This document shows, piece by piece, positions 1 to 8,943 of a DNA stretch of 64,000 nt. The first letter of the stretch is position 1. Every line of letters starts with the position of its first letter. The notes under the pieces were generated by a model, which was given only the letters and a program-made list of their open reading frames with translations, was not told where the DNA came from and ran no database searches. The stretch is from an uncultured Bacteroidota bacterium (lineage in GTDB: Bacteria; Bacteroidota; Bacteroidia; Bacteroidales; P3), in assembly GCA_902793295.1 (NCBI GenBank), contig CADBDA010000005.1, positions 1 through 64,000 on the forward strand. The letters are read 5' to 3'. The position numbers were made by a program, and so were the translations under genes.

Positions 1-109
1 GAAAACGGCAGCAGAAACATCAGCAAAACTAACCCGCCACTCAGTATCTATAACCGACCCCCCAATAGAACTTCCCCACTTAATAAAAAACACTTCGTCC
101 CCAGTAGCT

Positions 110-300
110 TGCTGGAGGGTGATAGGAAATCACAAGCAGGAGGCTGTAAAGGTCGCAGGGTGTCTGAGCACGATAACCTTCAAAAGCCAAAAAGAAAGCC
201 AGAACCTCAAATCAACCGACCAAAGTAAAAAAGTACCGACGTACCTGCGAGTTCCTGCGCCACAGCCTCCTGAGCCGATGATTTCCATCGCCCGGAAGCA
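110..300. repeat. Structured repeat, copy A (long interrupted hairpin)
   Basis: Three perfectly paired blocks nest in order: 125-132 with 279-286 (GGAAATCA/TGATTTCC), 137-147 with 262-272 (CAGGAGGCTGT/ACAGCCTCCTG) and 153-159 with 244-250 (TCGCAGG/CCTGCGA). GGGTGAT just outside can also pair with ATCGCCC through one G-T wobble. The 84-base apical part is A-rich and varies between copies, while the stems are identical in copy B at 39412-39608. An 85-codon open frame crosses the element, but the constraint looks structural. It could be a stable RNA, an mRNA 3' structure or a DNA-level element. Confidence 0.75.
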
Positions 301-477
301 GCGGGTCTACATCTTACGTGAAAGAGCCGCTTTCTTTTGCAACTTTTCTTTCCGGCTCTGGCGAAAGAAAAGTTGAGAAAGAGCAGATTAGAAAGAGCAG
401 ATGAAGAAAATAAAATGAAGAAGGAAGAAAAGAAAAGTTGAGAAAGAAGAGAAAGAGAAAAAGCACTTTTCTTTGCC

Positions 478-600
478 AGCTCCTCAGCCATTCCGAAAAG
501 TGGGGAACTTTTCGGGCCTCGGCTCATAGCTCCACAGGAGCTCTTCATGTTTTGCTTTGGAAAAAAGAAATGCTGATAATCTACAAAGAACAAAGAACTG
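478..600. repeat. Second repeat block of copy A with short hairpin
   Basis: This block matches 39753-39880 closely. It contains CCGAAAAGT (493-501) paired with ACTTTTCGG (507-515), then the small palindrome AGCTCC-AC-AGGAGCT, then an A-rich tail with the phrase GAAATGCTGATA. Order and orientation relative to the long hairpin are the same in both copies, so the two parts belong to one composite repeat of about 500 bases. Confidence 0.65.
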
Positions 601-780
601 CAGGCAGGCAATAAAGAAAAAGAAACAAAGAAACGCAGATATGCAATAAAGAAATGCAACCGAACAAAAATGAAAGAGACTATGAAAAAGAAAAAATAAA
701 CAACAAAGAAACGCCGCCCTCACAAAAAGAAAAAAGAAACACTGACCAAATCCAAAAATAGAATAAGAAAAGAAACGTAT

Positions 781-822
781 AAAAACAAAGTCGGACCGAC
801 AAATCCTATTTGTCGGTCCGAC
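781..822 (-). terminator. Intrinsic terminator of the 908-1564 gene
   Basis: A perfect 15-base inverted repeat (790-804 and 808-822) with a 3-base loop. Read leftward, it is followed by TTTGTTTTT at 789-781, the arrangement of a rho-independent terminator. It lies 86 bases past the stop codon of the leftward membrane-protein gene. No T-tract follows on the plus strand. Confidence 0.75.
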
Positions 823-907
823 CAATCATCCTCTTAAAGAATCTCCCAAATAAAAACCCATATCAATTATCCATATCCTCGATCCTTTAAGAAAAAACTC
901 TCTCAAA

Positions 908-1564
908 TCAGAACAACCTCATATCGAGTTGGCTTCCGATGATTCCTTTGATAATCAACACTGTCAGTGCAATGGAAAGTCCGAAGACGAGCGGCGCCAT
1001 CCACCATGCATAGGTGTCGTCCCCCGAGATGGCCATCAAACTCTGACGGATGTTCCCGATGCCCCAGGTGAAAGAATACAGCATGATAGCAATCACTAGA
1101 ATGATAACAAAGGTGTTGGGATCACCTTTGCTTCCCATAGTCATCATAATCAACGTCATCAGTAACAGCATCATGCAGTACACCATCATGTGCGGGGTGA
1201 TATTGAAGAACGCCAGTTTGAAGTCGCTGCAACCCTTTATTGCCATAGCGACAAACTGCAATACGGTCAGTATTGCAATGAATATCAACGGCATCAGTCC
1301 GCTCTTGAAGCATGCTCCGAAGATGTCGCCCGACTCCATCCATCCTATCAGTCCGGACTTTATCAGCGAAAGCCACGACACCAGCATTGTCACCAGGAAT
1401 GTGAGCAGCAGCATCCACAGCGGTGTGGCAAACGAGGCACCATCCGCGTCGCGCACCAAGTTCTCCACGCAGCTGCTAGGTTTTGTAAACAGGCTTTTGA
1501 ATATCGCCTTCAGGTCTTTTTGAAAGAATTTGGAGAGGCTTCCTCCGTTGTTGTTCTGTTCCAT
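908..1564 (-). CDS. Yip1-like integral membrane protein
   Basis: A 218-residue polytopic inner-membrane protein with about five hydrophobic segments (roughly 48-68, 88-109, 119-143, 150-170, 188-209) after a polar N-terminus. The layout, with a cytoplasmic head then closely spaced helices, resembles bacterial Yip1-domain proteins, a family of unknown biochemical role; this is a resemblance by eye. It has its own promoter (TTTG-N20-TATATTTG at 1649-1680) and a strong terminator at 781-822, so it is probably a single-gene unit and not part of the TPR gene upstream. A PrsW- or DUF-type membrane protein would be an alternative. Confidence 0.7.
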   Translation of the reverse strand: MEQNNNGGSLSKFFQKDLKAIFKSLFTKPSSCVENLVRDADGASFATPLWMLLLTFLVTMLVSWLSLIKSGLIGWMESGDIFGACFKSGLMPLIFIAILTVLQFVAMAIKGCSDFKLAFFNITPHMMVYCMMLLLMTLIMMTMGSKGDPNTFVIILVIAIMLYSFTWGIGNIRQSLMAISGDDTYAWWMAPLVFGLSIALTVLIIKGIIGSQLDMRLF

Positions 1565-1648
1565 AATTGTTCTTAATTAATAAGGTAAACGTGTTAATTT
1601 GTTGTAATAATGCAATTTGCAGATAAAAACCACAAATGTTAATTATTG

Positions 1649-1680
1649 CAAATATACAAATTTTCCATATATGAACCAAA
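1649..1680 (-). promoter_or_regulatory. Bacteroidota sigma-ABfA-type promoter for the 908-1564 gene
   Basis: Read on the minus strand: TTTG (1680-1677), a 20-base spacer, then TATATTTG (1656-1649). Both elements match the Bacteroides -33/-7 consensus exactly. The predicted transcript start is about 75-80 bases upstream of the ATG at 1564. Confidence 0.75.
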
Positions 1681-1709
1681 GTCTGGCGAAAAATCCTCCC
1701 CAAGAAACG

Positions 1710-4700
1710 TTATCCGAGAAACTTCTTCTCTTGTGCTATCCATGTCAGGATGGATTGTGTGTCAGGATGTGTCTCCCCAAATATTGCTTTATATAGAGTG
1801 TATGCCTGGTTGAAATAATCCAATGCCGATTGGTGATACGATTGTACCGAAAAGTTCTGGCCAATCCAATAATACAAGTTGGCCAACGCTTCGTTATGAT
1901 GGGTAGGCGCTTCTTCCATAATGGTCATTGCTTTGTAAAAATAAATCCATGCCTTCCCATAGTCGCCTAGTTGATTGTAAGTGATACCTATATATTGATA
2001 CACCTCGGCGGCATTGACCTCTGCCGACGCCTGTCCTGTCTCAATCGTTGGCAATGCCTTCAGATAATATTTCAACGCTTCTGAGTGATTGCCCTGTGCT
2101 CCATAGGCCATACCTATATTGTAGTTGCAAATGGCAATGTCTATTGGGTCGGTCTCTGGTTGTTTCTCTTTGAATGATAATTCCTTGAGATAGCAGTCTG
2201 CCGATTTGGTATAATCCCCTGTGTTCATGTATGCTAAGCCCAGATTTGTGTAGATGTCGGCTGTGTCAGGGTGCTCCGTACTCTCGATAGATTCCATGAT
2301 TGTCAAAGCCTTGCTTAGATATTCAATCGATTGGGAATAGTCTTCCAGGGCGATATATGAAAGACCTATCTGATTGTATGTTATGGCATTGTCGTAGTTC
2401 TTCTCGCCAAGCAGTTTTTTGCGGTCGTCAAGAGCCTCGCTGTAGAGTTTTATGGCTGCGGCAAAGTCACCTTTTTCATAGTTGACATTGGCCGTCATTT
2501 CACGTATCTCAATCGTATAGCTATTGCCATCACCCATGGCCTCGATAATCCCTTTCAATGCGATGTCGTAATACTCCAGCGCATGGGTGTAGTCATTGAT
2601 ATTGAAGTAGATCTCTCCAATCCTGCTCCTCTGGTAGGCGGTTATTATGGCATTGTTCGTGATGCGCAAAACCTCTATGGATTCGCGTATCGCTGTCAAA
2701 TAATCACCTTTGGTTAGGTGGATGGTTATCAGATAGTCATAGCTGGCTGTTAATACGTTTTCTATTGCTCCTTCGCATCTAATGGCTTTGTTAAAGCACG
2801 TGATGGCATTGTCGTACGCTCCAGCTAGCGTATAGATGATTCCCGTATTCATCCATGCTGTTGCTATTGCGTTGGGATTGCTCTCCTCTTGTGCGTCGAT
2901 TCTGTCCCGGCATTTCTTCATATAGGCTATGGCTTCGTCGGGTTTGCCTTGGTTGATGAGCGCCTGACCTATCGCATAGTCCACGTTGAGTGTCTCTTGG
3001 TGCGTCAGGCCGTATATCTTTTCGCGAACCGACTTGGCTTTGTTGTAATAATCCATGGCGAGCCGAAAATCTTGTATGTCGCTCTCCTTTGAATAGATTT
3101 CACCCATCCAATAGTACGATTCCGCTGTTTGTGTGTTCTCTGTCCCTAGTATTTCTTCTCGTATGGCCAAGCCTTTCCGGGTGTATTCTAATGCCTCATG
3201 AAATCTGAGCAACTCTATGTCCGATGCTCCGATGCACCCGTAGGTAAGGGCCGTCTCGGGATGATTCGGCCCTAGTTTTTTTTCCAATATCGTCAAGGCT
3301 TTCCTATAGTATTCCAAGGCGGTCCGGTCGTCGGATATCCCGCGGTACGACTCGCCGATTTGTCTGTAGTTGATGGCTACTTCTTTACTGTCCTCGCCGG
3401 TCAGCCTCTTGTTGATCTCAAGCGCTTTCTTATAGTATGTCAGCGCCTTTTCTCCTGCTCCTTGGTTCCATAGGCTTTCTGCCACGTTCTCTATGGCCTT
3501 CGCAGTGCCCGCCCCCTCTCGTCCTCCTTCGCTTGTCCGTGCCTTAAGGGCTTTTTGTGCGTTGTCTTTCGCTTTGTCGTATGCGCCAATCCTGTTGTAC
3601 ACCTGGCCGATATTGTTGTATGTCTCTACAAGCAGCGTGTCGTCCGTATTGGGGCGCTCTGTGAGCGTGTCCAATGCCTTGTCAAACACCTTCAGCGCTT
3701 TCTCGTACTCGTCTTGCTGGTATAGTATGTTTCCCCAAAGGTTGTATGTCTGAACGGTTGCCGGACCAAGTGCCAGAAGTTTGTCGACGATGCCTAATGC
3801 CGACTTGTGGCGGCCATAGTCGTACAGGAATTTGGCATAGTCGTAAAGCAATCGGCTGTGTTTCTCTTTGTCATAGTGTATCTCGGTGGCCATCTCGTCA
3901 ATCTTGGCGAAGATGCCGGCGGTCTTCTCGGTCCTCTCGCCGATGCTTGTTGTGGTGTCGGCCATAATCGTCGAGGTCTTGAGCAACAGCTCCTCTATCG
4001 ATTTTACGACATTCTTCCGGTCCTGGTCGTTTAGGGCTTTGCTGTGCCGGTATCTCCTTAAATTGTCGCTTGCATCGTATTCCGCCTCTCGCAGTATGGC
4101 GTTGGCTTCCGCCACGTTGCCCTTGGTGAAGGCTTCTATGGCGCGCTGCATTCTCTCGGTAATCTCTCCCGTCTCCAGTTCGGCGATGTGTTTGGCCGTC
4201 GAAAAAAGCAGCTCCTGCTGCTTCTCCAGCTCCTCCTGCAATTGGCTGCGCCGGTCAATCAGCTGTTGCCGCTCCTGTGAAAATATATCGATTCCTGGAT
4301 ATTGGGCAATGTGCTTCTCCTTCTCTTCTATCTGTGCCTTCAATTCCGCTATCTGACGTCGCTTGCTCTGGTAGTCGGCATTGTCTGCCGCAAAACTCAG
4401 CTTCTCCATCTGCGCTACGGTTATCTCTCCCCATCTGACGTCGCCATCCTCCAATTTCAGCTCTTCCAGATGGCTGTTCTCCACCAGCATCAGCTGCATC
4501 ACAAAGTGCAGCTGCATCGAGTCTCTGTTGTCGTAGCTGCTCCAGTAGTGCCCCATCTCCTCAAGCAACCGCTTCTTGAAGGCTTTCAGCTCATCGCTCT
4601 CCTGTTCCCCTTCTTCCACTTTTCGGCAGTAGACGTAGGTCTTCGGATGCTTGTTTGTGCGCTTGAATTCCGCTGATGCCACATCGAATTCCTCAATGGT

Positions 4701-4949
4701 GAACTGGCCTGCCCTCTTGTGGAAAAGGGCCAGAAACATGTCACTCGCGCGGACTATCTCGTTGTATTCGTCTTGCTTGCGACGGCTGTTATAGGCTGCG
4801 TCATGCTCCTCCCATTCGAAAAGCTCTATGCGGATGCCTCGTTTCTCGTATTGTTTGTCCAAACGTCGCACAAGGTTGCCAAAGGCGTTACGGTCATTCT
4901 CCAGTTCTTCCGACGAGGCTAGGAATATCTTTATCTTTTTTTTCTCCAT
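1710..4949 (-). CDS. DUF4062-like / coiled coil / TPR protein
   Basis: 1079 residues with no signal peptide, so cytoplasmic. Residues 5-155 have the KIFLASSEEL start and a later ASDMFLALF strand typical of DUF4062-like domains, a TIR-related fold usually placed at the N-terminus of NTPase or TPR receptors. Residues 185-260 are a charged coiled coil. From about 330 to the end there are many TPR units of the kinesin-light-chain style (AYxNIGxxYxxxGDYxxALxYYxKAL). In this family the TPR array is a protein-binding scaffold and the N-terminal domain is thought to be the signalling or effector part. It has its own promoter at 5111-5142 and is divergent from the next gene. The exact activity of the N-terminal domain is not visible. 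Confidence 0.75.
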   Translation of the reverse strand: MEKKKIKIFLASSEELENDRNAFGNLVRRLDKQYEKRGIRIELFEWEEHDAAYNSRRKQDEYNEIVRASDMFLALFHKRAGQFTIEEFDVASAEFKRTNKHPKTYVYCRKVEEGEQESDELKAFKKRLLEEMGHYWSSYDNRDSMQLHFVMQLMLVENSHLEELKLEDGDVRWGEITVAQMEKLSFAADNADYQSKRRQIAELKAQIEEKEKHIAQYPGIDIFSQERQQLIDRRSQLQEELEKQQELLFSTAKHIAELETGEITERMQRAIEAFTKGNVAEANAILREAEYDASDNLRRYRHSKALNDQDRKNVVKSIEELLLKTSTIMADTTTSIGERTEKTAGIFAKIDEMATEIHYDKEKHSRLLYDYAKFLYDYGRHKSALGIVDKLLALGPATVQTYNLWGNILYQQDEYEKALKVFDKALDTLTERPNTDDTLLVETYNNIGQVYNRIGAYDKAKDNAQKALKARTSEGGREGAGTAKAIENVAESLWNQGAGEKALTYYKKALEINKRLTGEDSKEVAINYRQIGESYRGISDDRTALEYYRKALTILEKKLGPNHPETALTYGCIGASDIELLRFHEALEYTRKGLAIREEILGTENTQTAESYYWMGEIYSKESDIQDFRLAMDYYNKAKSVREKIYGLTHQETLNVDYAIGQALINQGKPDEAIAYMKKCRDRIDAQEESNPNAIATAWMNTGIIYTLAGAYDNAITCFNKAIRCEGAIENVLTASYDYLITIHLTKGDYLTAIRESIEVLRITNNAIITAYQRSRIGEIYFNINDYTHALEYYDIALKGIIEAMGDGNSYTIEIREMTANVNYEKGDFAAAIKLYSEALDDRKKLLGEKNYDNAITYNQIGLSYIALEDYSQSIEYLSKALTIMESIESTEHPDTADIYTNLGLAYMNTGDYTKSADCYLKELSFKEKQPETDPIDIAICNYNIGMAYGAQGNHSEALKYYLKALPTIETGQASAEVNAAEVYQYIGITYNQLGDYGKAWIYFYKAMTIMEEAPTHHNEALANLYYWIGQNFSVQSYHQSALDYFNQAYTLYKAIFGETHPDTQSILTWIAQEKKFLG

Positions 4950-5110
4950 TGGTTTTCTGGTTATAGGTTCGTAGGGTCTTTTTCTATTTCATGCGTCTGC
5001 ACCTGGTTTTTTCTATCGGCATTCTTCGATAGGTGTCATTGTGCAGTAGGGTGGGTCTCGTTTGTTGTTTGGCCTCGTTTGGGGCAATAGTGTTATCTTC
5101 AAATAATTTG

Positions 5111-5142
5111 CAAAGTTAGGAAAAAAATGTGAGCTGGACAAC
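5111..5142 (-). promoter_or_regulatory. Promoter for the DUF4062/TPR gene
   Basis: On the minus strand TAACTTTG (5118-5111) matches TAnnTTTG exactly, with GTTG (3 of 4 to TTTG) 20 bases upstream at 5142-5139. The leader would be about 155 bases. Confidence 0.55.
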
Positions 5143-5308
5143 TCTTTGTCGTTTTCAGTCGTCGCAAACGGCAATTCGCAACAAGTCGACGCGCCTAATC
5201 CGCACCTGGCACATGTCAATGATTATTAATGATGTATTATATCTGGTTGATTTTTAATTCCTCCCAATCTTTTTCCGCATCCACTGCCGCTGTATTATAA
5301 AAAAAATG

Positions 5309-5316
5309 TACTTTTG
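5309..5316 (+). promoter_or_regulatory. -7 element for the 5343 gene
   Basis: TACTTTTG matches TAnnTTTG and lies 26 bases before the ATG. No clear TTTG sits at the -33 distance, so the promoter is only half supported. Confidence 0.5.
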
Positions 5317-5342
5317 CAACTGTTTTTAACGACATTAAACTC

Positions 5343-6488
5343 ATGCGAAAAGTATTTTTGACATTCCTTTGTTGTTTGTTGGTGGCCGCTGCCGCCGCCC
5401 AAACACGCACCTTTACGACCTTCATCTACAACGACGACAGTATTTCGTCCGAAATCCAAGCGTATTGTAACGACTTCTATCCCTCTGTGGTTCGCGGCAC
5501 CCGTGGCGGCGAACTGGCTTCCTTGATGAAAGAGGCTGCCATCAATGCCGCCAAGGGCATCGGCGCCGGCTATGTGTCGGCTTTTATCGACCTCGGCGTC
5601 CAAACTGTCGCCAGCATCGTGGACCGCCGCGAACGCATCCGCAGCGAATGGGAAAACACCGTGGCTTCCGAAAATACCTATCTGACCCATGTCAGCTCCA
5701 TCTCCGACCTCAAGGACTTCTATTCCGTTCCGTCCATCTATGGCCCTATGGACCCCAAGGGCATGCGCTTCAACGGCATCGGCTGTCTGCGCAAGAATGG
5801 CGATGACACGGTGTTCTATATCTCCATGCATATCAACCGTCAGAAAATCAACCGCATCGTCGAACATAGCAAATTCGAACTCGTGCTCGATACGCTGATT
5901 ATCAGCCCGTATTTCTCCAATCTGCCCAATTCGTCGTTCGACACGGCTTTCTCCTACGAACAGCGCCAGAACTATACCATGAATATCGACTTCACGCTCT
6001 CCTCCTCTTGGATGACCCAGGCTACCATGATTCAGGACAATGTGGAACTGGGACACTTCTCCCTCAGCATCCCGGTCCGCCCGAACAGCCTCGACAGCAA
6101 TGGCTTCCTGCGCTATGTGCGTCATGGCGATGCCGAGCCGCGCTATCCTGTCATGGGCGAGAGTTTTCTTGTCCCCCGCTCTTACTCCGGTTTCCGCGAA
6201 AGCAGCGACGAGTACCACGACCTATGGGGGACGGGCGAGTACCAGATATCCCTCAATATCAGGGAATCGTGCACGCTGACAAAAAGTTATAAGGACAATT
6301 GGCGCAAAAACCGTCGCGCCCGCAAACGTGCGGAAAAGAGCGGCAACGTGATTCAGAATGCCTGGCAGACCGTCACCTCCCAGCAGTGGGACGAAATCAC
6401 CAAGTCGTGGATCATCACGATCCTTCAGGCCCCCGCCGACGTCCTCTCCGACGATCTTATCGAAAAACTCCACCTCACCGCCGACTAA
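5343..6488 (+). CDS. Exported protein of unknown function
   Basis: 381 residues with a clear signal peptide (1-20, cleaved before Gln after an Ala run). The mature part has a glycine/alanine-rich helical stretch (about 55-90), then a predicted beta-rich middle with many aromatic and polar alternations, and a basic patch near 320-335 (KNRRARKRAEK). I do not recognise the family. It is the only rightward gene in the first 57 kb and converges on the TPR gene that ends at 6540, with only 51 bases between stops. It is therefore expressed separately from the leftward arrays, from a promoter just upstream. A periplasmic or outer-membrane-associated role is inferred from the signal peptide only. Confidence 0.7.
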   Translation: MRKVFLTFLCCLLVAAAAAQTRTFTTFIYNDDSISSEIQAYCNDFYPSVVRGTRGGELASLMKEAAINAAKGIGAGYVSAFIDLGVQTVASIVDRRERIRSEWENTVASENTYLTHVSSISDLKDFYSVPSIYGPMDPKGMRFNGIGCLRKNGDDTVFYISMHINRQKINRIVEHSKFELVLDTLIISPYFSNLPNSSFDTAFSYEQRQNYTMNIDFTLSSSWMTQATMIQDNVELGHFSLSIPVRPNSLDSNGFLRYVRHGDAEPRYPVMGESFLVPRSYSGFRESSDEYHDLWGTGEYQISLNIRESCTLTKSYKDNWRKNRRARKRAEKSGNVIQNAWQTVTSQQWDEITKSWIITILQAPADVLSDDLIEKLHLTAD

Positions 6489-6539
6489 CGCCCCGCTGCT
6501 CCGCCACTATCCATCGGCAAGTCCGTCGCCATGCTTACC

Positions 6540-8783
6540 TCAACGGCTCTTGCCGCTCTCTTGAGCCTTTTCCTTGATGGCCGAAGCCTTTTGGTAGTAC
6601 TCCTGCGCCTTGTCTTGGTCTCCCAGCTTGCTATAAACATCGCCAATAAGGTTGTACGAAGTGGCGACATCGGGATGTTCACTACCCAGCACCTTCTCCA
6701 AGATAGCCAAAGCCTTTTGGTAGTATTTTAGCACTTTAGCATATTCGCCTTGATTATAGTAAACTATTCCAATAAGGAAGTACGAAGTGGCGACAGTCCG
6801 ATGTTCACTACCCAGTACCTTCTCCCGGATAGCCAAAGCCTTTTGGTAGTACTCTAGCGCTTTGGTGTAGTCGTCTTGCTCATAGTAAACATCGCCGATA
6901 TTGTTGTACAAAATGGCGACATCGGGATGTTCGCTGCCCAGCATGTTTTTCAAGATAGCCAAAGCCTTTTGGTAGTGCTCCAACGCCTTGGCATAGTCGC
7001 CTTGTCTTTTGTAAACCCAGCCAATGTTGCTGTACGAAGTGGCGACAGTCCGATGATCGCTACCTAGCACCTTCTCTACGATAGCCAAAGCCTTTCGTTG
7101 GTACTCCAGCGCCTGAGCATAGTTGCCTTGATTATCGTAAACATCGCCAATAAGGTTGTACGAAGTGGCGACATCGGGATGTTCACTACCCAGCACCTTC
7201 TCTCGGATAGTCAAAGCCTTTTGGTAGTATTCCAGCGCTTTGGCATAATCGCCTTGCTTACTGTAAGTATAGCCAATGTTGTTGTATGAAGTGGCGACAT
7301 CGGGATGTTCACTACCCAGCACCTTCTCTTGGATAGCCAAAGCCTTTCGGTGGTACTGTAGCGCCTTGGCATAATCGCCTTGCTTACTGTAAGTACAGCC
7401 AATGTTGTTGTACGAACTGGCGACATTGGGATGTTCACTACCCAGCACCTTCTCTTGGATAGCCAAAGCCTTTCGGTGGTACTGTAGCGCCTTAGTATAG
7501 TCGCTTTGATCATCGTAAACAGCGCCAATGTTGTTGTACGAAATGGCGACATCGGGATGTTCACCACCCAATACCTTCTCTTGGATATCCAAAGCCTTTT
7601 GGAGGTACTCCAGTGCTTTGGCATAGTCGCCTAGGTCGTGGTAAACATTGCCAATATTGTTGTACGAAATGGCGACATCGGGATGGTCGCTGCACAATAC
7701 CTTCTCTCGGATAACCAAAGCCTTTTGGTAGTACTCCAGAGCCTTGGAATAGTCGCCTTGGCTGTAGTTAACATTGCCAATGTTGTTGTACGAATTGGCT
7801 ACTGTTAATCCTTCCGATCCCTCTGTCGCCAAGGCGTGGCGGAGCGCCCGTTGGTCGTAGTGCAGGGCTTTGTTGTAATCTGCCAAGTAATCTTTGATAT
7901 ACTTTCCTGCCTCCAATTGCCAGTCGATATTCGTGGTGTCCAGCGTCGTGCGGAGTTCTATGTAGCGTGCTGCCGAGTCGTTCAGGTGCCGCATGCTGAA
8001 AATGAGGTGTTTGTTGTAGTAGTCTTGTGCAAGTTCCTGCAACATGTGCTCTTCGGCGGCTTCTCTTTCTTCAAGCGATGCACGGGCCTGTCTGTTCGCT
8101 TCGCGAAGTCTTTCGAGTTGCCTGCTGCGCTCTTCAAGGCTTCCTTTCGTTCGCAGCAGGGAGTCGGCCTCGTCCAGACGTCCGTTGATGATGCAGTCGC
8201 TCACCCTGCGGTTGAAATCGTCCAATTGGTCGAAGTCTATCTTGTTGTACTGTTCGACCATGCTCTTCACCAACTGCTCGTTGCTTTCGTAGTCGTCGTT
8301 GAGTTTGTTGAGCAGCTCCCGATAGCGCTCTTCGGTGAGCTTGTTCTGTTCCCTAAGAAGCTCCAATTCCTCACTTCTGCGTTGCAGTTCCGCCTCGGTG
8401 ACGCTTCGCACTTGCCGTTCCAGGGCACGGCGGTCGGCCTCCAGCTGGGCCTTGTCCTCCATCACCAGCTCCAAGGGGTTGTCCGAATAGGAGTACTGTC
8501 GATACAGCACGTCCTGGTCAAGCAGCACATATCCTTGTTTGGACACCTGTTTCAGAGCGTATTTCTTGCCTGATAGGGGAAAAGAGAAACTGCCGTCGGC
8601 CTTGCTGAGGACCTTCGAGCGGTCTTTTATCTCCACGGTGACATTGGCTATGCGCTTCCCCTCGTGGTGTTTGCCACTGATCATGCGCCCTTTGGTCTTT
8701 ACATACCCTTGCTGCACCTGCGCCTGCGCTGGGCCTATCATACCGGCCAGCAATACCATCATCGTCAGTAGAACTTTCTTCAT
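6540..8783 (-). CDS. Exported TPR protein with CarboxypepD_reg-like head
   Basis: 747 residues from the chosen ATG; an ATG 12 codons upstream is excluded because the -7 element at 8817-8824 overlaps it. Order: signal peptide (about 1-22), a beta-sandwich head with GYVKTKGRM and DGSFSFPL typical of CarboxypepD_reg-like domains (25-105), a coiled coil (110-185), a helical linker with the DQLDDFNRRVSD motif, then ten TPR units of 42 residues of the NNIGxxYxxQGDYAKAL type. It is an extracytoplasmic scaffold, paralogous to the genes at 18389, 35145 and 36968, and sits next to the first CHAT gene. The TPR units are so alike in DNA that they look recently amplified. Confidence 0.85.
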   Translation of the reverse strand: MKKVLLTMMVLLAGMIGPAQAQVQQGYVKTKGRMISGKHHEGKRIANVTVEIKDRSKVLSKADGSFSFPLSGKKYALKQVSKQGYVLLDQDVLYRQYSYSDNPLELVMEDKAQLEADRRALERQVRSVTEAELQRRSEELELLREQNKLTEERYRELLNKLNDDYESNEQLVKSMVEQYNKIDFDQLDDFNRRVSDCIINGRLDEADSLLRTKGSLEERSRQLERLREANRQARASLEEREAAEEHMLQELAQDYYNKHLIFSMRHLNDSAARYIELRTTLDTTNIDWQLEAGKYIKDYLADYNKALHYDQRALRHALATEGSEGLTVANSYNNIGNVNYSQGDYSKALEYYQKALVIREKVLCSDHPDVAISYNNIGNVYHDLGDYAKALEYLQKALDIQEKVLGGEHPDVAISYNNIGAVYDDQSDYTKALQYHRKALAIQEKVLGSEHPNVASSYNNIGCTYSKQGDYAKALQYHRKALAIQEKVLGSEHPDVATSYNNIGYTYSKQGDYAKALEYYQKALTIREKVLGSEHPDVATSYNLIGDVYDNQGNYAQALEYQRKALAIVEKVLGSDHRTVATSYSNIGWVYKRQGDYAKALEHYQKALAILKNMLGSEHPDVAILYNNIGDVYYEQDDYTKALEYYQKALAIREKVLGSEHRTVATSYFLIGIVYYNQGEYAKVLKYYQKALAILEKVLGSEHPDVATSYNLIGDVYSKLGDQDKAQEYYQKASAIKEKAQESGKSR
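6545..7805 (-). repeat. Tandem 126-base TPR-coding repeats
   Basis: About ten consecutive 126-base units inside the TPR gene, each encoding one 42-residue TPR. Adjacent units share long identical stretches, for example the reading around GAAGTGGCGACATCGGGATG that recurs at 6659, 7162 and 7288. Such arrays can gain or lose whole units in frame by recombination or slippage. Confidence 0.85.
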
Positions 8784-8816
8784 AATCTGCATTGTTTGAG
8801 TGGTCGCTTTGAATTG

Positions 8817-8824
8817 CAAAAATA
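8817..8824 (-). promoter_or_regulatory. -7 element for the 6540-8783 TPR gene
   Basis: TATTTTTG on the minus strand, exact to TAnnTTTG, about 34 bases upstream of the ATG at 8783. It overlaps the alternative upstream ATG at 8819, which rules that start out. No clear TTTG at -33. Confidence 0.5.
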
Positions 8825-8943
8825 CACAAAAAATCTAATACATACGTGGGCTAATATAATATTTACCCTTAAGTGTTAGTGTCGTATGCCTGTTCCGCTA
8901 TGTCGGTTTGTTCTGCATGTCTGATGCGTTGCGCTGAATGTCG

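Larger units (their letters stand above)
1..907. other. Gene-free region with structured repeat and terminator
   Basis: No convincing gene. From about 100 to 600 it carries repeat copy A, which recurs near 39.4-39.9 kb, including a long interrupted hairpin and a second short hairpin. From about 360 to 790 the plus strand is purine-rich and A-rich, which creates open frames of very biased composition (Phe/Leu/Ser-rich on the minus strand) that I do not accept as genes. A perfect 15-base palindrome at 790-822 looks like the terminator of the leftward gene that ends at 908. Confidence 0.7.
4950..5342. other. Divergent intergenic region
   Basis: A 393-base, AT-rich spacer between the leftward TPR gene and the rightward secreted-protein gene. 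It contains one promoter for each direction (minus strand at 5111-5142, plus strand -7 element at 5309-5316). I see no small gene: short frames across it lack a credible start context and protein-like composition. Confidence 0.65.

Noticed and set aside
119..376. 85-codon frame conserved at protein level with one at 39421-39708
   Set aside because: Conservation follows the paired stems, and the unpaired part changes amino acids freely. The element is better explained as structure than as a peptide gene.
5295..6218. 307-codon open frame on the minus strand
   Set aside because: Antisense to the secreted protein with a good signal peptide and promoter. The His/Ala/Asp-rich product looks artificial.
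6545..7805. Regular repeats that could suggest a CRISPR array
   Set aside because: Units are 126 bases, contiguous, without spacers, and encode TPRs in frame.
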